Below are positions 42,727-51,451 of a DNA stretch of 64,000 nucleotides, piece after piece. The stretch's first letter is position 1, and the number at the start of each line of letters is the position of its first letter. Below the pieces are notes generated by a model, which saw only the letters and a list, made by a program, of their open reading frames with translations, made no database searches and was not told the origin of the DNA. Origin of the DNA: G963665185 sp963665185 (GTDB lineage Bacteria; Desulfobacterota; Desulfovibrionia; Desulfovibrionales; Desulfovibrionaceae); the NCBI GenBank assembly GCA_963665185.2, contig CAXXPO010000009.1:1-64000 (forward strand). The letters are read 5' to 3'. Position numbers and translations under genes: made by a program.

Positions 42727-43443
42727 TTATTGTTTTTTCAACCAATCCTTGGCTTGTTGTGAATCCGGCTGCATGGATGTCAAGCGTGCTATGCCGATGA
42801 TGTCGAATACCTTGCGGAAATTATCTGAAAGGCCGGTGACTGCAGTTGGAATACTCTTTTCACCGCATTCACGCAGAATTTGAGCCAGAACGGCCATTCC
42901 TGCTCCATTCAGGGATACGTTTTCATTGAACCGGACCAGCAAGGGACGGCCTGTCCTGAAGGCATTATTGAGTTCTTCAAGCAACAGAGGTTCGGTGCGC
43001 GAGGTGATGTTGTCGTCGATATCAATGATGTACAACCCTTCCTGTTCTTTGCCCGATACGCGCCCGGATTGCGATTCGTTCAATTTGATCCGCTCGCTCG
43101 CTCGTTCCAGGGCCTTGTCCAGGGCTGCTTTCTGTATGGGCTTGTTTACAAAATCCGCCGCGTCCAGGTTCAACGCCTGGATGGCCAGATCCATGTCTCC
43201 ATGGCCGGTAATGATGATCACTTCTGTCAGCGGTGAGGTTTGTTTTATCCGTTTGAGCACCTCAATGCCGTCCATTCCGGGCATTTTTATGTCCGTGAGA
43301 ACCACAGGGGGATTTTCTTTTTGAAAAACCTTAAGTCCTTCCTCGCCATTTTCCGCTGTGAGGACTTCGTGTCCATAAGCCTTCAGGAATAGGCAAAACA
43401 TGGACAGGGTAGGCCGTTCGTCGTCAATGACCAGAATTTTCAT
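42727..43443 (-). CDS. Response regulator with a STAS-like output domain
   Basis: A 238-residue protein. Residues 1-120 are a receiver domain: IDDERP, VVLTDIKMPGMDG with phospho-Asp at 51, IIITGHGD, and NKPIQ with the conserved Lys. Residues ~145-235 resemble an anti-sigma-factor antagonist (STAS) domain: LLVRFNENVSLNGAGMAVLA, then VFDIIGIARL. No DNA-binding domain is present, so output is probably through protein partners or partner switching. The start overlaps the sensor kinase by 20 bp; ATG 43443 is chosen because it begins the receiver fold. Confidence 0.85.
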   Translation of the reverse strand: MKILVIDDERPTLSMFCLFLKAYGHEVLTAENGEEGLKVFQKENPPVVLTDIKMPGMDGIEVLKRIKQTSPLTEVIIITGHGDMDLAIQALNLDAADFVNKPIQKAALDKALERASERIKLNESQSGRVSGKEQEGLYIIDIDDNITSRTEPLLLEELNNAFRTGRPLLVRFNENVSLNGAGMAVLAQILRECGEKSIPTAVTGLSDNFRKVFDIIGIARLTSMQPDSQQAKDWLKKQ

Positions 43444-45481
43444 CGCCGGACTCCTTGTCGGGCTTGTGCTCGGGCGATACCGCAGGAAAAGACAAGACAA
43501 ATGTTGCTCCTTGTCCCGGCTCGCTGTCAATGCGGATGTCGCCCATGTAATCTTTGACTATACCGTAGGATATTGAGAGCCCCAAGCCCATGCCCTGGCC
43601 TGTTTCCTTGGTCGTGTAAAAAGGTTCGAATATCCGTGCCTTGTTTTCATTGGATATCCCAACCCCATTGTCCTGAATACGAATGCAGACGCATTCATTT
43701 TTCACGAAGGTGGATAACGCGATACGGCCATGCGAAGAGGTGTGGGTATTTTGTTCCTGCGTTGTTGTTTCCCGCAGGGCAAAGATGGCGTCCCTGGCGT
43801 TGCTGAGCAAATTGAATAGCACCTGCTGCAGGCGGTTGTCGTGAGCCGAGATGGGAAGGATGTCTTCATCGAGATTGAGGGCAATTTCAATGTTGGAAAG
43901 GCGCAATTGTTGTCCGATTATACGCAAAACGCCGCGTACGGTTTCGTTCAGGTTGACGTTTTCTCTTCCCATACCAGTTTTGCGGCCGAACGCCCGAAGA
44001 GTATTGATGATTTCAGTGGCTCGATCCACCTGGATGCTGATTTCCTCGGCGACCTGCTTGAGGTGGTCTTGGAGAATCTGCCCGTCCGAGCCCGCCGCCA
44101 TGGAAAGAAAGTCGCTGCCCATTTTGATGGCGTTCAGGGGTTGGTTTATCTCATGGGCAATGCCTGCGGACATTTCGCCCAGAGTTTTCATTTTGCTTGC
44201 CTGAATGAGCTGGGCGTCTTTTTCGACCAGTTCGGTAATGTCGTTGGCCGCCACAATGATGGCCTGGTGGCCCCGGTAGCTGATAGGGCATGCGTGCAGG
44301 TTGACGTAGAACGGTTCGCTGTTTTTTCGGTATTGGATGACCTTTGGAAGGTAGACGCATTGGCCGCGTTCAAAAGGAGTCTCAAATACCTTGAGTGTGG
44401 AGAGTTCGAAGTCCGGATCTATTTTGCTGAAGAGCATGCCTGTCAGCTCATGCGTCGTGTACCCGTATGTTTCCTCCACGCGCGGGTTGGCGTCGAGAAT
44501 CCTGAGGCTTTGATGGTCGATGACCAAGATGGGGTCCGGGCCGCTGGCGAAAAGCGAACGGTATTTGAGTTCGGACTCCTTGAGCTTGCGTCTATACAAC
44601 CGGATACTCCAGACCATGTTGCGGAAGGAGGCGGCCAGTCGGGTGACTTCGTCACCGGAAGATTCCGCATAAAACATGCACCGTGCGCAGGATCGGCTTT
44701 GCGGAGGACCGGGCTGGTTGGATTCCGGGTCCAGACTTTGGTCGAAGTGCCAACAAGGCAGGTCGGTATTTTCATAGGCCGGACAATTGTCCGGGGACCA
44801 GCCGTCCAATCCTTCAAGTTTGGGATTGATGTCGAAATTGCCTCTGGAGAGTTCATCTGAAATGCGCGTCAACCGGGTGACTGGATCGGAGATGTAGTTT
44901 GCCAGTCGATAGGATATATAGAAAATGATGATGCTGACAAGTGCGATAAACCCGAGAAAGGTGATGCGCAATTTGCTGACAAGACTGTCGATGTGTGCCT
45001 TGTCGAGTCCCACGTGCACCGCTCCGATGCGGTAGATGCCCTCGTTGATGGGTACTGCGATGTCCAGAGCCGGGGGGGCCATGATGTGTAGCAGGCGGAT
45101 GCTGGATTCGCTGCCCTCCGGAATGTTGTTGGCTCCTGCCAGCTCCAGTGGGAAGGGCGAGGTGAGAGTATTGGCCAGTACGCGGTTGTCGTTGTCCGTG
45201 ATGAAGATGTAGGAAACCAATGTCTTGCGGTCGCCAAGGTAGGCGGCATCAAAAGCCAGGGTGACGAGTTGTGGGAGGTCGTCATCCAGAATGTAGCCTC
45301 TTGCCCTTTCTGCAATGCTGTGGCCGATGGCTTCGCCTCGGTGGTAGAGTTCGTCAGTCAAGCTGGAAACCAGTATCCACCGGGCCAAAAAAGCGATGAT
45401 CACGCTGATGCACAGGATAACAGCCAGAGTGGTGAAGAAAATCTTCTGGTTGAGATCAAGATATTTCAGCTTTGTGATCAT
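43424..45481 (-). CDS. Membrane sensor histidine kinase with a four-Cys motif after HAMP
   Basis: A 685-residue kinase. TM1 about 15-37, a periplasmic sensor 38-170, TM2 172-192, then HAMP. In or after HAMP is an insertion with CPAYENTDLPCW and CARCMFY, Cys 233, 243, 265 and 268, able to bind a metal or Fe-S cluster or act as a thiol redox switch. A PAS domain (~305-420) precedes a HisKA with AGIAHEINQPLNAIK, phospho-His at 443, then HATPase boxes including NLLSNARDA, DNGVGIS, FEPFYTTK and GQGMGLGLSISYG. It sits between a binding lipoprotein and a receiver-STAS regulator, with start/stop overlaps on both sides, so the three form one signalling set. Confidence 0.88.
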   Translation of the reverse strand: MITKLKYLDLNQKIFFTTLAVILCISVIIAFLARWILVSSLTDELYHRGEAIGHSIAERARGYILDDDLPQLVTLAFDAAYLGDRKTLVSYIFITDNDNRVLANTLTSPFPLELAGANNIPEGSESSIRLLHIMAPPALDIAVPINEGIYRIGAVHVGLDKAHIDSLVSKLRITFLGFIALVSIIIFYISYRLANYISDPVTRLTRISDELSRGNFDINPKLEGLDGWSPDNCPAYENTDLPCWHFDQSLDPESNQPGPPQSRSCARCMFYAESSGDEVTRLAASFRNMVWSIRLYRRKLKESELKYRSLFASGPDPILVIDHQSLRILDANPRVEETYGYTTHELTGMLFSKIDPDFELSTLKVFETPFERGQCVYLPKVIQYRKNSEPFYVNLHACPISYRGHQAIIVAANDITELVEKDAQLIQASKMKTLGEMSAGIAHEINQPLNAIKMGSDFLSMAAGSDGQILQDHLKQVAEEISIQVDRATEIINTLRAFGRKTGMGRENVNLNETVRGVLRIIGQQLRLSNIEIALNLDEDILPISAHDNRLQQVLFNLLSNARDAIFALRETTTQEQNTHTSSHGRIALSTFVKNECVCIRIQDNGVGISNENKARIFEPFYTTKETGQGMGLGLSISYGIVKDYMGDIRIDSEPGQGATFVLSFPAVSPEHKPDKESGDENSGH

Positions 45482-46764
45482 TAACGCTTTCCGTTTTGCA
45501 TGCGGACACTCAGAGGCGGAAGAGGCCGGGTGTCATCCGCGTTCCAATCCGAGAACATGACGAACTTGCCGTTGACCAGTCGCGTGAAATAAACGGTATC
45601 CAGCCCCTGATGGTCCGAGTCGCTGAAAGACGCTCTGAGCTTCGGTGTCAGAGGCAGATTGTTGATGGACTCGATAGCGTGGATAAAATTCATGCGGGTG
45701 GGGGAGGAGCCTGCCTTGCGCAGGCCTTCCACCAGGACCTTGGCGTTGAAAAATCCTTCAAGACCTATGGTGTTCGGGATGTCATCTGGAAAGTAGCGGG
45801 CCAGAAGCTCCACATATCCAGGCTCTCCTTCGGTTCCCTGGTTATGCGGCGGCAACGTGGGGGAGGGAGCCACCTGGGAAAGCATGACTCTTGCATCGCT
45901 TTGCTCCCTGAGACGTCGGGCCAGCTCGTCGCCACCCACAAAGGAAACATTGTAGAATATAGGGTTGAACTGATGTTTGCGGGCTTCGGTTATGAATTTT
46001 GCGCAGGGTTTGTATGTCCCTATCATGACCACGGCCTGGGCTCGGGAGCGGATGATTTTATTCAGCCCGTCTTCTATGTTGGTCGTGCCTCGAATGTAAC
46101 TGCCTCGGGCCACAGGGGCGAGGTCATATTTTTTTAGAGCCAGTTCCGTACCGGTAAGTCCGTCAAAACCGTAGGCATCATACTGATAAAATACGGCGAT
46201 ACGTTTGAGTCCCATCCCTCCCACCAGATGCTCGACTGCGGCTTCAGTCTCCTGGTAATAGGAAGGGCGGACATTGATTATGAATTTGTTGAAGGGTATG
46301 CGCAGGGCATTGGCTCCGGTGAACATGCCCACAAGAGGAATTTCTGCCTGCCGGACAAGCGGGAGGATTTTAACTGTTGTTGGCGTACCCACATAACAGA
46401 AGAGGGCGAATACCTGGGATTCCACGATGAGTTTTTGCGTGTTAACCAGACAACGCGATGGATCATAGGCGTCGTCCAGGGCGGTTATGCGAATTTTTCT
46501 TCCGTGGATTCCCCCCTGCTCGTTGACGTAATGTATGTACGAGAGCGCACCTCGAAGGGTTTGGATTCCCAGGTATTCGGCATGGCCTGAAAGAGCCAGG
46601 GAAGATCCTATGTGGATCTCATCAGAATAAATGCCCGGAGGCTTATTTGCAGTGCTGGCTGAAGTGGAATCCATGCCGCAGGCAGAAAGGAACGCAAGGC
46701 AAAAACAGATTGCAAGTTGGCGGACGCCAAAGCAACCTGGAGAGAAAATATATTTATTTCCCAT
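45481..46764 (-). CDS. Leu/Ile/Val-type periplasmic binding lipoprotein, probable sensor partner
   Basis: A 427-residue protein of the branched-chain amino-acid binding fold (Peripla_BP_6). I start at ATG 46764 with AAGGAATT upstream. The signal ends in a lipobox, LAFLSAC, so it is anchored by lipid. Family blocks: HIGSSLALSGHAEYLGIQTL, FCYVGTPTTVKILPLVRQAE, KRIAVFYQYDAYGFDG. No permease or ATPase genes accompany it; instead its stop overlaps the start of the sensor kinase, suggesting that it detects a ligand for the kinase instead of feeding a transporter. Confidence 0.87.
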   Translation of the reverse strand: MGNKYIFSPGCFGVRQLAICFCLAFLSACGMDSTSASTANKPPGIYSDEIHIGSSLALSGHAEYLGIQTLRGALSYIHYVNEQGGIHGRKIRITALDDAYDPSRCLVNTQKLIVESQVFALFCYVGTPTTVKILPLVRQAEIPLVGMFTGANALRIPFNKFIINVRPSYYQETEAAVEHLVGGMGLKRIAVFYQYDAYGFDGLTGTELALKKYDLAPVARGSYIRGTTNIEDGLNKIIRSRAQAVVMIGTYKPCAKFITEARKHQFNPIFYNVSFVGGDELARRLREQSDARVMLSQVAPSPTLPPHNQGTEGEPGYVELLARYFPDDIPNTIGLEGFFNAKVLVEGLRKAGSSPTRMNFIHAIESINNLPLTPKLRASFSDSDHQGLDTVYFTRLVNGKFVMFSDWNADDTRPLPPLSVRMQNGKR

Positions 46765-46846
46765 AATTCCTTCTTGTGCCCCACGCATTCGGCGCGGTCA
46801 AGCGGCTTGCACTTCAAACATTTTTTGAAGCTTTAGCGGATCAAGC

Positions 46847-48058
46847 ATGAAAACTCATGAAAGAAGTGACATACAGCGTGTTATCATGCACCTGGACATG
46901 GATGCCTTCTTCGCTTCCGTGGAAGAGGTGGATAACCCGGAACTCAAGGGGAAGCCGGTTATTATCGGCAAAAGTATGCGTGGAGTTGTCTCTGCGGCAT
47001 CCTATGAAGCGCGTAAATACGGGGTGCGCTCGGCCATGCCCGTGGCAGAGGCCAGGCGCCGCTGTCCGCACGGTGTGTTCATTTCCGGCTCTCCGGGACG
47101 CTACGCAGAAATTTCCAAGATTGTCATGGATATTCTGCACAATTTTTCCCCTTTGATCCAACAAGTCAGCGTGGATGAGGCATACCTTGACGCCACAGGG
47201 CTGGAACGTCTTTTCGGCCCCCCCATGGAAATGGCCCGGACCATGAAACATGCCATTTTCAAGGCCACAAGCCTGACGAGTTCCGTAGGCATTGCACCGA
47301 ACAAGTTTTTGGCCAAGGTATGTTCGGACATCAACAAGCCGGATGGCATCTACCTGCTGCCCCCAGAGAATGTTCCCATGTTTCTTGCCGCTCTTGATGT
47401 TTCCAAAGTAGGGGGAGTAGGACAATGCATGACCCGAACTTTGGAAGGTATGAATGTCCGCACCATGGGTGATGTGGCCCGGTATCCCCTGGAATTCTGG
47501 ATTGAGCGTCTAGGGGAGAAGGGGGGGCGGTTTCTATATTTTCGCAGTCAGGGGGATGATCCCAGGCCGGTCTGTCCGTCGCGGGAACCGAAGTCCAGTG
47601 GAGCGGAGAACACCTTTGCCCGCGACACGACAGATCGGGAGGAGCTGCAGCAGTGGATGTGGGTGCAGTCGGAACGTATCGGGCGTGACTTGCGGAAAAG
47701 CGGTTATTTCGGCAAAACCGTCACACTCAAAATAAAGTACAATGATTTTTCAAGTCTGACCCGAAGCACGACCTTGGATGAGCCGGTGGATTCGACCCAA
47801 GCCATCTTTAATGCCGCGCTACAACTTTTGGATAAACTCCGGTTGGCTCGTCCCGTACGGTTGATCGGAGTCAGTGTTTCCCATTTTTCCAGAGGTCAGC
47901 GGCAGCTGAGTCTATTGGGGGAAGAGCACAAGGCAGAATTATCCAAGCTGGACCAGACCATAGATGCCATTCGGGACAAGTTTGGCCGGGATGCTGTGGA
48001 GTTGGGACGGGTGGTCGGTTTTTCAAAGAAAGCACGAACCCCCAAGATTGATAATTGA
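46847..48058 (+). CDS. dinB: DNA polymerase IV (Y family)
   Basis: A 403-residue translesion polymerase. The catalytic blocks are MHLDMDAFFASVEEV, VSAASYEARKYGVRSAMP and SVDEAYLDATG, with the acidic residues intact. The helix-hairpin-helix and little-finger domain follow (VGGVGQCMTRTLEGM). No beta-clamp motif is obvious at the extreme C-terminus. I looked for a LexA-type box in the 60 bp upstream and saw none I would trust. Confidence 0.92.
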   Translation: MKTHERSDIQRVIMHLDMDAFFASVEEVDNPELKGKPVIIGKSMRGVVSAASYEARKYGVRSAMPVAEARRRCPHGVFISGSPGRYAEISKIVMDILHNFSPLIQQVSVDEAYLDATGLERLFGPPMEMARTMKHAIFKATSLTSSVGIAPNKFLAKVCSDINKPDGIYLLPPENVPMFLAALDVSKVGGVGQCMTRTLEGMNVRTMGDVARYPLEFWIERLGEKGGRFLYFRSQGDDPRPVCPSREPKSSGAENTFARDTTDREELQQWMWVQSERIGRDLRKSGYFGKTVTLKIKYNDFSSLTRSTTLDEPVDSTQAIFNAALQLLDKLRLARPVRLIGVSVSHFSRGQRQLSLLGEEHKAELSKLDQTIDAIRDKFGRDAVELGRVVGFSKKARTPKIDN

Positions 48059-48076
48059 AAATGAACCTAAAAAAGG

Positions 48077-49312
48077 ATGAATACTGCCGTGTTTCAGCAG
48101 GAAGAAATCGAAAGATATGCGGAAGTCATGTTATGGGGTTTGGAGATTTCCCGTTCCACTCCCATCCCCCAGGGAGGGATAGTGCTTGTGCGTTTCGACA
48201 GGCCCGCCCTGCATCTTGCGGAAACGCTTCAGTCTCTGTTGTTGCAACGGCATTGTAATCCGGTACTTCGGCTGAATTCCACTCCCGTCATGGAAAGCAA
48301 CCACTATACGCATTCGGCGTTCCGGCAGCTCACATTCGTGCCGCCGGGCGAGGAAGAACTCTACCGCTCCTTGTCCGGAGTCATCAGCCTGCTTGCTCCC
48401 GAGTCGCTTTCGCATCTTTCGGCCATCAAGCCGGAAGATATTGCTGCCGTACAACTGGCTCGCAAGCCTTTACGTGACATTCTGGACGAGCGAGAACTCA
48501 AAGGTGAATTGAGTTGGACTCTTGGTTTGTGGCCTACGCCGATTCTTGCAGAGAATGCAGGTATGCACCTTATGGAGTATGTGGGCCAGGTGCGTTCCGC
48601 CTGTCTGTTGGGACATCCGGAACCTGTGCGTGGCTGGAAGAAACGCTGGAAAGCTGCACGGGAAATAAAGACTTGGCTTGATGGGCTGGATTTGAAAAGC
48701 CTACACGTCACCTCGGAACATCTGGACCTGCACCTGGAACTCGGTAAGCAAAGGCGATGGGTGGGGCTGACCGGGCACAACATTCCGAGTTTCGAGATAT
48801 ATGTTTCTCCGGACTGGCGTGGAACACAGGGCACATATTATGCGGATCTGCCGTCTTTTCGCAGTGGGAATCTGATAGAGAAGCTGAAGCTCGTCTTTGA
48901 AGACGGCGTGGTACGCGAAATCCGGGCGGCCAAGGGGGAGGAGTTCGCCAGACGGCAGATAGGCATGGACCCAGGAGCCGCGCGCATAGGTGAATTTTCC
49001 CTGACGGATCGACGCTTTTCCAACATAGACAGGTTTATGGCCCACACCCTGTATGATGAAAATTTTGGGGGTGAGCATGGCAATTGCCACATCGCCCTGG
49101 GCTCCTCCTATGCGGATACTTTTTCTGGAAATTCCGGTGAGTTCAGCGCGGAACTTCGTGCGGAACTTGGGTTCAACACATCGGCCTTGCATTGGGATTT
49201 GGTCAATACCGAACCAAAATGCGTTACAGGAAGAACAAGCCAGGGGCGCGAGGTGGTGATTTTCAATCACGGTGAGTTCGCCTGTCCGGGAGCCGTGGAT
49301 TCGTCCTTGTGA
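48077..49312 (+). CDS. M29-family (aminopeptidase T type) metallopeptidase
   Basis: A 411-residue enzyme. Residues 1-240 are the N-terminal domain. The metal site lies in the C-terminal half: AAKGEEFARR, then GGEHGNCHIALGSSYADT, then ALHWDLVNTEP, giving the Glu/His/Tyr/His/Asp set of the family. M29 enzymes are Co- or Zn-dependent aminopeptidases. It starts 18 bp after dinB and shares its direction. No signal sequence, so it is cytoplasmic. Confidence 0.88.
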   Translation: MNTAVFQQEEIERYAEVMLWGLEISRSTPIPQGGIVLVRFDRPALHLAETLQSLLLQRHCNPVLRLNSTPVMESNHYTHSAFRQLTFVPPGEEELYRSLSGVISLLAPESLSHLSAIKPEDIAAVQLARKPLRDILDERELKGELSWTLGLWPTPILAENAGMHLMEYVGQVRSACLLGHPEPVRGWKKRWKAAREIKTWLDGLDLKSLHVTSEHLDLHLELGKQRRWVGLTGHNIPSFEIYVSPDWRGTQGTYYADLPSFRSGNLIEKLKLVFEDGVVREIRAAKGEEFARRQIGMDPGAARIGEFSLTDRRFSNIDRFMAHTLYDENFGGEHGNCHIALGSSYADTFSGNSGEFSAELRAELGFNTSALHWDLVNTEPKCVTGRTSQGREVVIFNHGEFACPGAVDSSL

Positions 49313-49417
49313 AAAAAGGGGCGATTACATCTTGGCAGGTGGTTGGTTTTTGTGGTAGGCGGCACATACAACAGGACAGTTGGACAATTGGACAAATTAT
49401 ACTTTCAGGAGGAAGTC

Positions 49418-50338
49418 ATGGCTGCTTATGTAGTAGGACACAAAAACCCGGATACTGATACCATTGTTTCCGCCATTGCGGTTGCCGACCTGTGGAGCAA
49501 ACGCGGCATCGAAGCCACTCCCATTGCTCAGGGCCCAGTAAACCCTGAAACCGCATTTGTGCTTGGCAAGTTTGGCGGCACGGCTCCCGAAGTGCAGACC
49601 GACGCCACTGACAAAGAAATTATCTTGGTGGATCACTCTGATCTTGCCCAGAGCCTGGACAACCTGGGCAAAGGCGAAGTCGTGGCCGTTGTTGACCACC
49701 ACAAACTGGGCGACGTTACCACCTCCAACCCGCTGGAAATGTGGGTATGGCCCGTGGGCTGTTCCTGCACCGTGATAAAGGCCATGTATGATTTCTACAA
49801 TGTGGAAATCCCGGCCAACATCGCGGGCATGCTGATGTGCGCCATTTTGAGCGACACCGTTATGTTCAAGTCCCCCACCTGCACCCCGCAGGACAAGGAA
49901 GCCGTTGAAGCCCTGGCCAAAATCGCCGGTGTTACCGACTACATGGACCTGGGTGTTGAAATGTTCAAGGTCAAATCCGCAGTGGACGGCACTCCTGCTA
50001 TTGATCTGCTCATGCGCGACTACAAGGATTTTGATATGTCCGGCAAGAAAGTTGGCATTGGCCAGCTGGAAGTCGTAGACCTGTCCATTCTTCTTCCTTT
50101 TAAGGATGCCCTGTATGCGGAAATGGAAAAGCTGAAAGCCTCAGGCGGCCATCATAGCATTTTCCTGCTGCTGACCGACATCATGAAGGAAGGCTCCGAC
50201 ATGCTGGTTCTGTCTGATGATCCTTCCGTGGTCGAAAAGGCCTTTGGGAAGGGTGTTGACGGCAAGAGCGTTTGGCTGGACGGCGTACTGTCCCGCAAGA
50301 AGCAGGTTGTTCCTCCCTTTGAAAAAGCCTTTGCCTAA
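49418..50338 (+). CDS. ppaC: Manganese-dependent inorganic pyrophosphatase (family II)
   Basis: A 306-residue enzyme of the DHH phosphoesterase family that splits pyrophosphate, which matters in sulfate reducers because sulfate activation yields PPi. Motifs: GHKNPDTDT at 7-15, DHSD and DHHK in the DHH block, and GGHHSIFLLLTDI in the C-terminal DHHA2 domain. No CBS insert is present. ATG 49418 has AGGAGG upstream. Codon use looks more biased to highly expressed genes (AAC, CTG, GGC) than its neighbours. A clear terminator follows. Confidence 0.95.
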   Translation: MAAYVVGHKNPDTDTIVSAIAVADLWSKRGIEATPIAQGPVNPETAFVLGKFGGTAPEVQTDATDKEIILVDHSDLAQSLDNLGKGEVVAVVDHHKLGDVTTSNPLEMWVWPVGCSCTVIKAMYDFYNVEIPANIAGMLMCAILSDTVMFKSPTCTPQDKEAVEALAKIAGVTDYMDLGVEMFKVKSAVDGTPAIDLLMRDYKDFDMSGKKVGIGQLEVVDLSILLPFKDALYAEMEKLKASGGHHSIFLLLTDIMKEGSDMLVLSDDPSVVEKAFGKGVDGKSVWLDGVLSRKKQVVPPFEKAFA

Positions 50339-50361
50339 ATCGACTGGGTTTTATTTCAGTT

Positions 50362-50397
50362 AAAAAAGCCGCACAGGTTCCCTGTGCGGCTTTTTTA
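50362..50397 (+). terminator. Terminator after ppaC
   Basis: AAAAAAGCCGCACAGG, loop, CCTGTGCGGCTTTTTT: a 10-bp GC-rich stem with flanking A-run and T-run. Confidence 0.93.
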
Positions 50398-50420
50398 TTT
50401 TTAAGGGGAAAAGGGGGCAC

Positions 50421-50536
50421 GGAGTGGGAACAATTGGCCAGGAGCCCCCCGTGCCACGGAAGAAGGTTGATATCATGTCGGCGGCCCGGAGCAAGGCACC
50501 GCCGCCAAAGATGATGGTCGATTACTGAAAACGGCC
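50421..50536. repeat. Decayed repeat, copy B
   Basis: Counterpart of 28968-29096. Shares AAGGTTGAT, CATGTCGG, CCCGGAGCAAG and AAACGGCC blocks in order, with shorter spacing between the first blocks. No open frame is preserved in either copy. Confidence 0.6.
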
Positions 50537-50645
50537 GCGAATTTGTGTCCATTTAAAACCTATACTCGGGTGTATGTTTTGGCATGGCGCGTGTTTTGTG
50601 GATTTTGGGAGTAATTAGCTGGAATTTTCAGAGAGACAGAACTGC

Positions 50646-50975
50646 TCATCATTCTTTTACGCTATACAAGAGGTGATATTCTAACAGTAAACGCGCCCAT
50701 AGGCACGCCCACTCATTGAGTGTCGTCCGGAGCATGTCCAGCAGGCGATCCACTCCGGCAACCAGGACAGTCACCTTCCATGGGTAGACCAAATGGGTGA
50801 AAACCATGGTCATGCCAACCAGGGCCATGGACGGAACTCCGACCGCCCCGATCAAATCCAGAACGGCCAGAAGCAATGCGCTGAGCTGCTGATTAAAGGT
50901 CAGGGGTATTGCACTGAGAAAGAAACACCGCGTCGATGACGATAGATCCGCACCCAGAGTTTATCGACCAGTCAA
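50646..50975 (-). pseudogene. Remnant of a sodium:dicarboxylate (DAACS) symporter, C-terminal part
   Basis: On the minus strand, IPLTFNQQLSALLLAVLDLI, then GAVGVPSMALVGMTMVF and VLVAGVDRLLDMLRTTLNEW match the end of DctA/GltP-type transporters (normally GTAGVPGAG..., AGIDRILDMARTT.N). The 5' two thirds of the gene are absent, and the part upstream of IPLTF is degraded. The fragment lies between a decayed repeat and the tRNA-Arg promoter, marking an eroded site. Confidence 0.75.
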
Positions 50976-51080
50976 GATGTCCGCGATTCTATAGGAGGAG
51001 CCGGTTGTGTATATCCAGAAATCCGTTTGTGCCCCGCACGGAGCATTTGGCACTATTGTGGCTGATCGATCAAGATTTGC

Positions 51081-51109
51081 TTGACAATTGCATGGCAAGT
51101 CCATAGGTA
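51081..51109 (+). promoter_or_regulatory. Promoter of tRNA-Arg(CCG)
   Basis: TTGACA 51081-51086, 17-bp spacer, TAGGTA 51104-51109, 11 bp before the mature tRNA. Confidence 0.7.
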
Positions 51110-51120
51110 TTTTTTCCTTC

Positions 51121-51197
<77 letters not shown>

Positions 51198-51205
51198 AAG
51201 AAGAC

Positions 51206-51240
51206 AAGGACTTACGGCATACTTTGCCGTGGGTCCTTTT
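51206..51240 (+). terminator. Terminator of tRNA-Arg(CCG)
   Basis: AAGGAC..TACGGCA, loop, TGCCGT..GTCCTTTTT, starting 9 bp after the CCA. Confidence 0.8.
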
Positions 51241-51286
51241 TCTTTTGCTTTCCTTATCAAAGCCCTGGTGCCTGAGCAAAAAGAAA

Positions 51287-51312
51287 GGGTTAGCCATAGA
51301 AGAGGCTAACCC
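51287..51312 (-). terminator. Terminator of tRNA-Arg(CCT)
   Basis: GGGTTAGCC, 8-base loop, GGCTAACCC; on the minus strand followed by TTTCTTTTT. A perfect 9-bp stem. Confidence 0.85.
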
Positions 51313-51329
51313 TAGAATATATTGCAAAA

Positions 51330-51406
51330 TGGTGATCCCGGCAAGATTCGAACTTGCGGCCTATTGCTTAGGAGGCAATTGCTCTATCCAACTGAGCTAC
51401 GGGACC
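51330..51406 (-). tRNA. tRNA-Arg (anticodon CCT)
   Basis: Read on the minus strand: acceptor GGTCCCG with CGGGATC (one G-U), D-arm CTCAGTTGGATAGAG, anticodon stem ATTGC/GCAAT enclosing CTCCTAA, anticodon CCT, T-arm GCAAG-TTCGAAT-CTTGC, CCA encoded. Convergent with the CCG tRNA-Arg. Confidence 0.96.
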
Positions 51407-51422
51407 ATTATGATGGGACGTC

Positions 51423-51451
51423 GTAATAAACAGCGAACGACTGGGCGTCAA
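51423..51451 (-). promoter_or_regulatory. Promoter of tRNA-Arg(CCT)
   Basis: On the minus strand TTGACG, 17-bp spacer, TATTAC; the -10 ends 16 bp before the mature tRNA. Confidence 0.75.
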
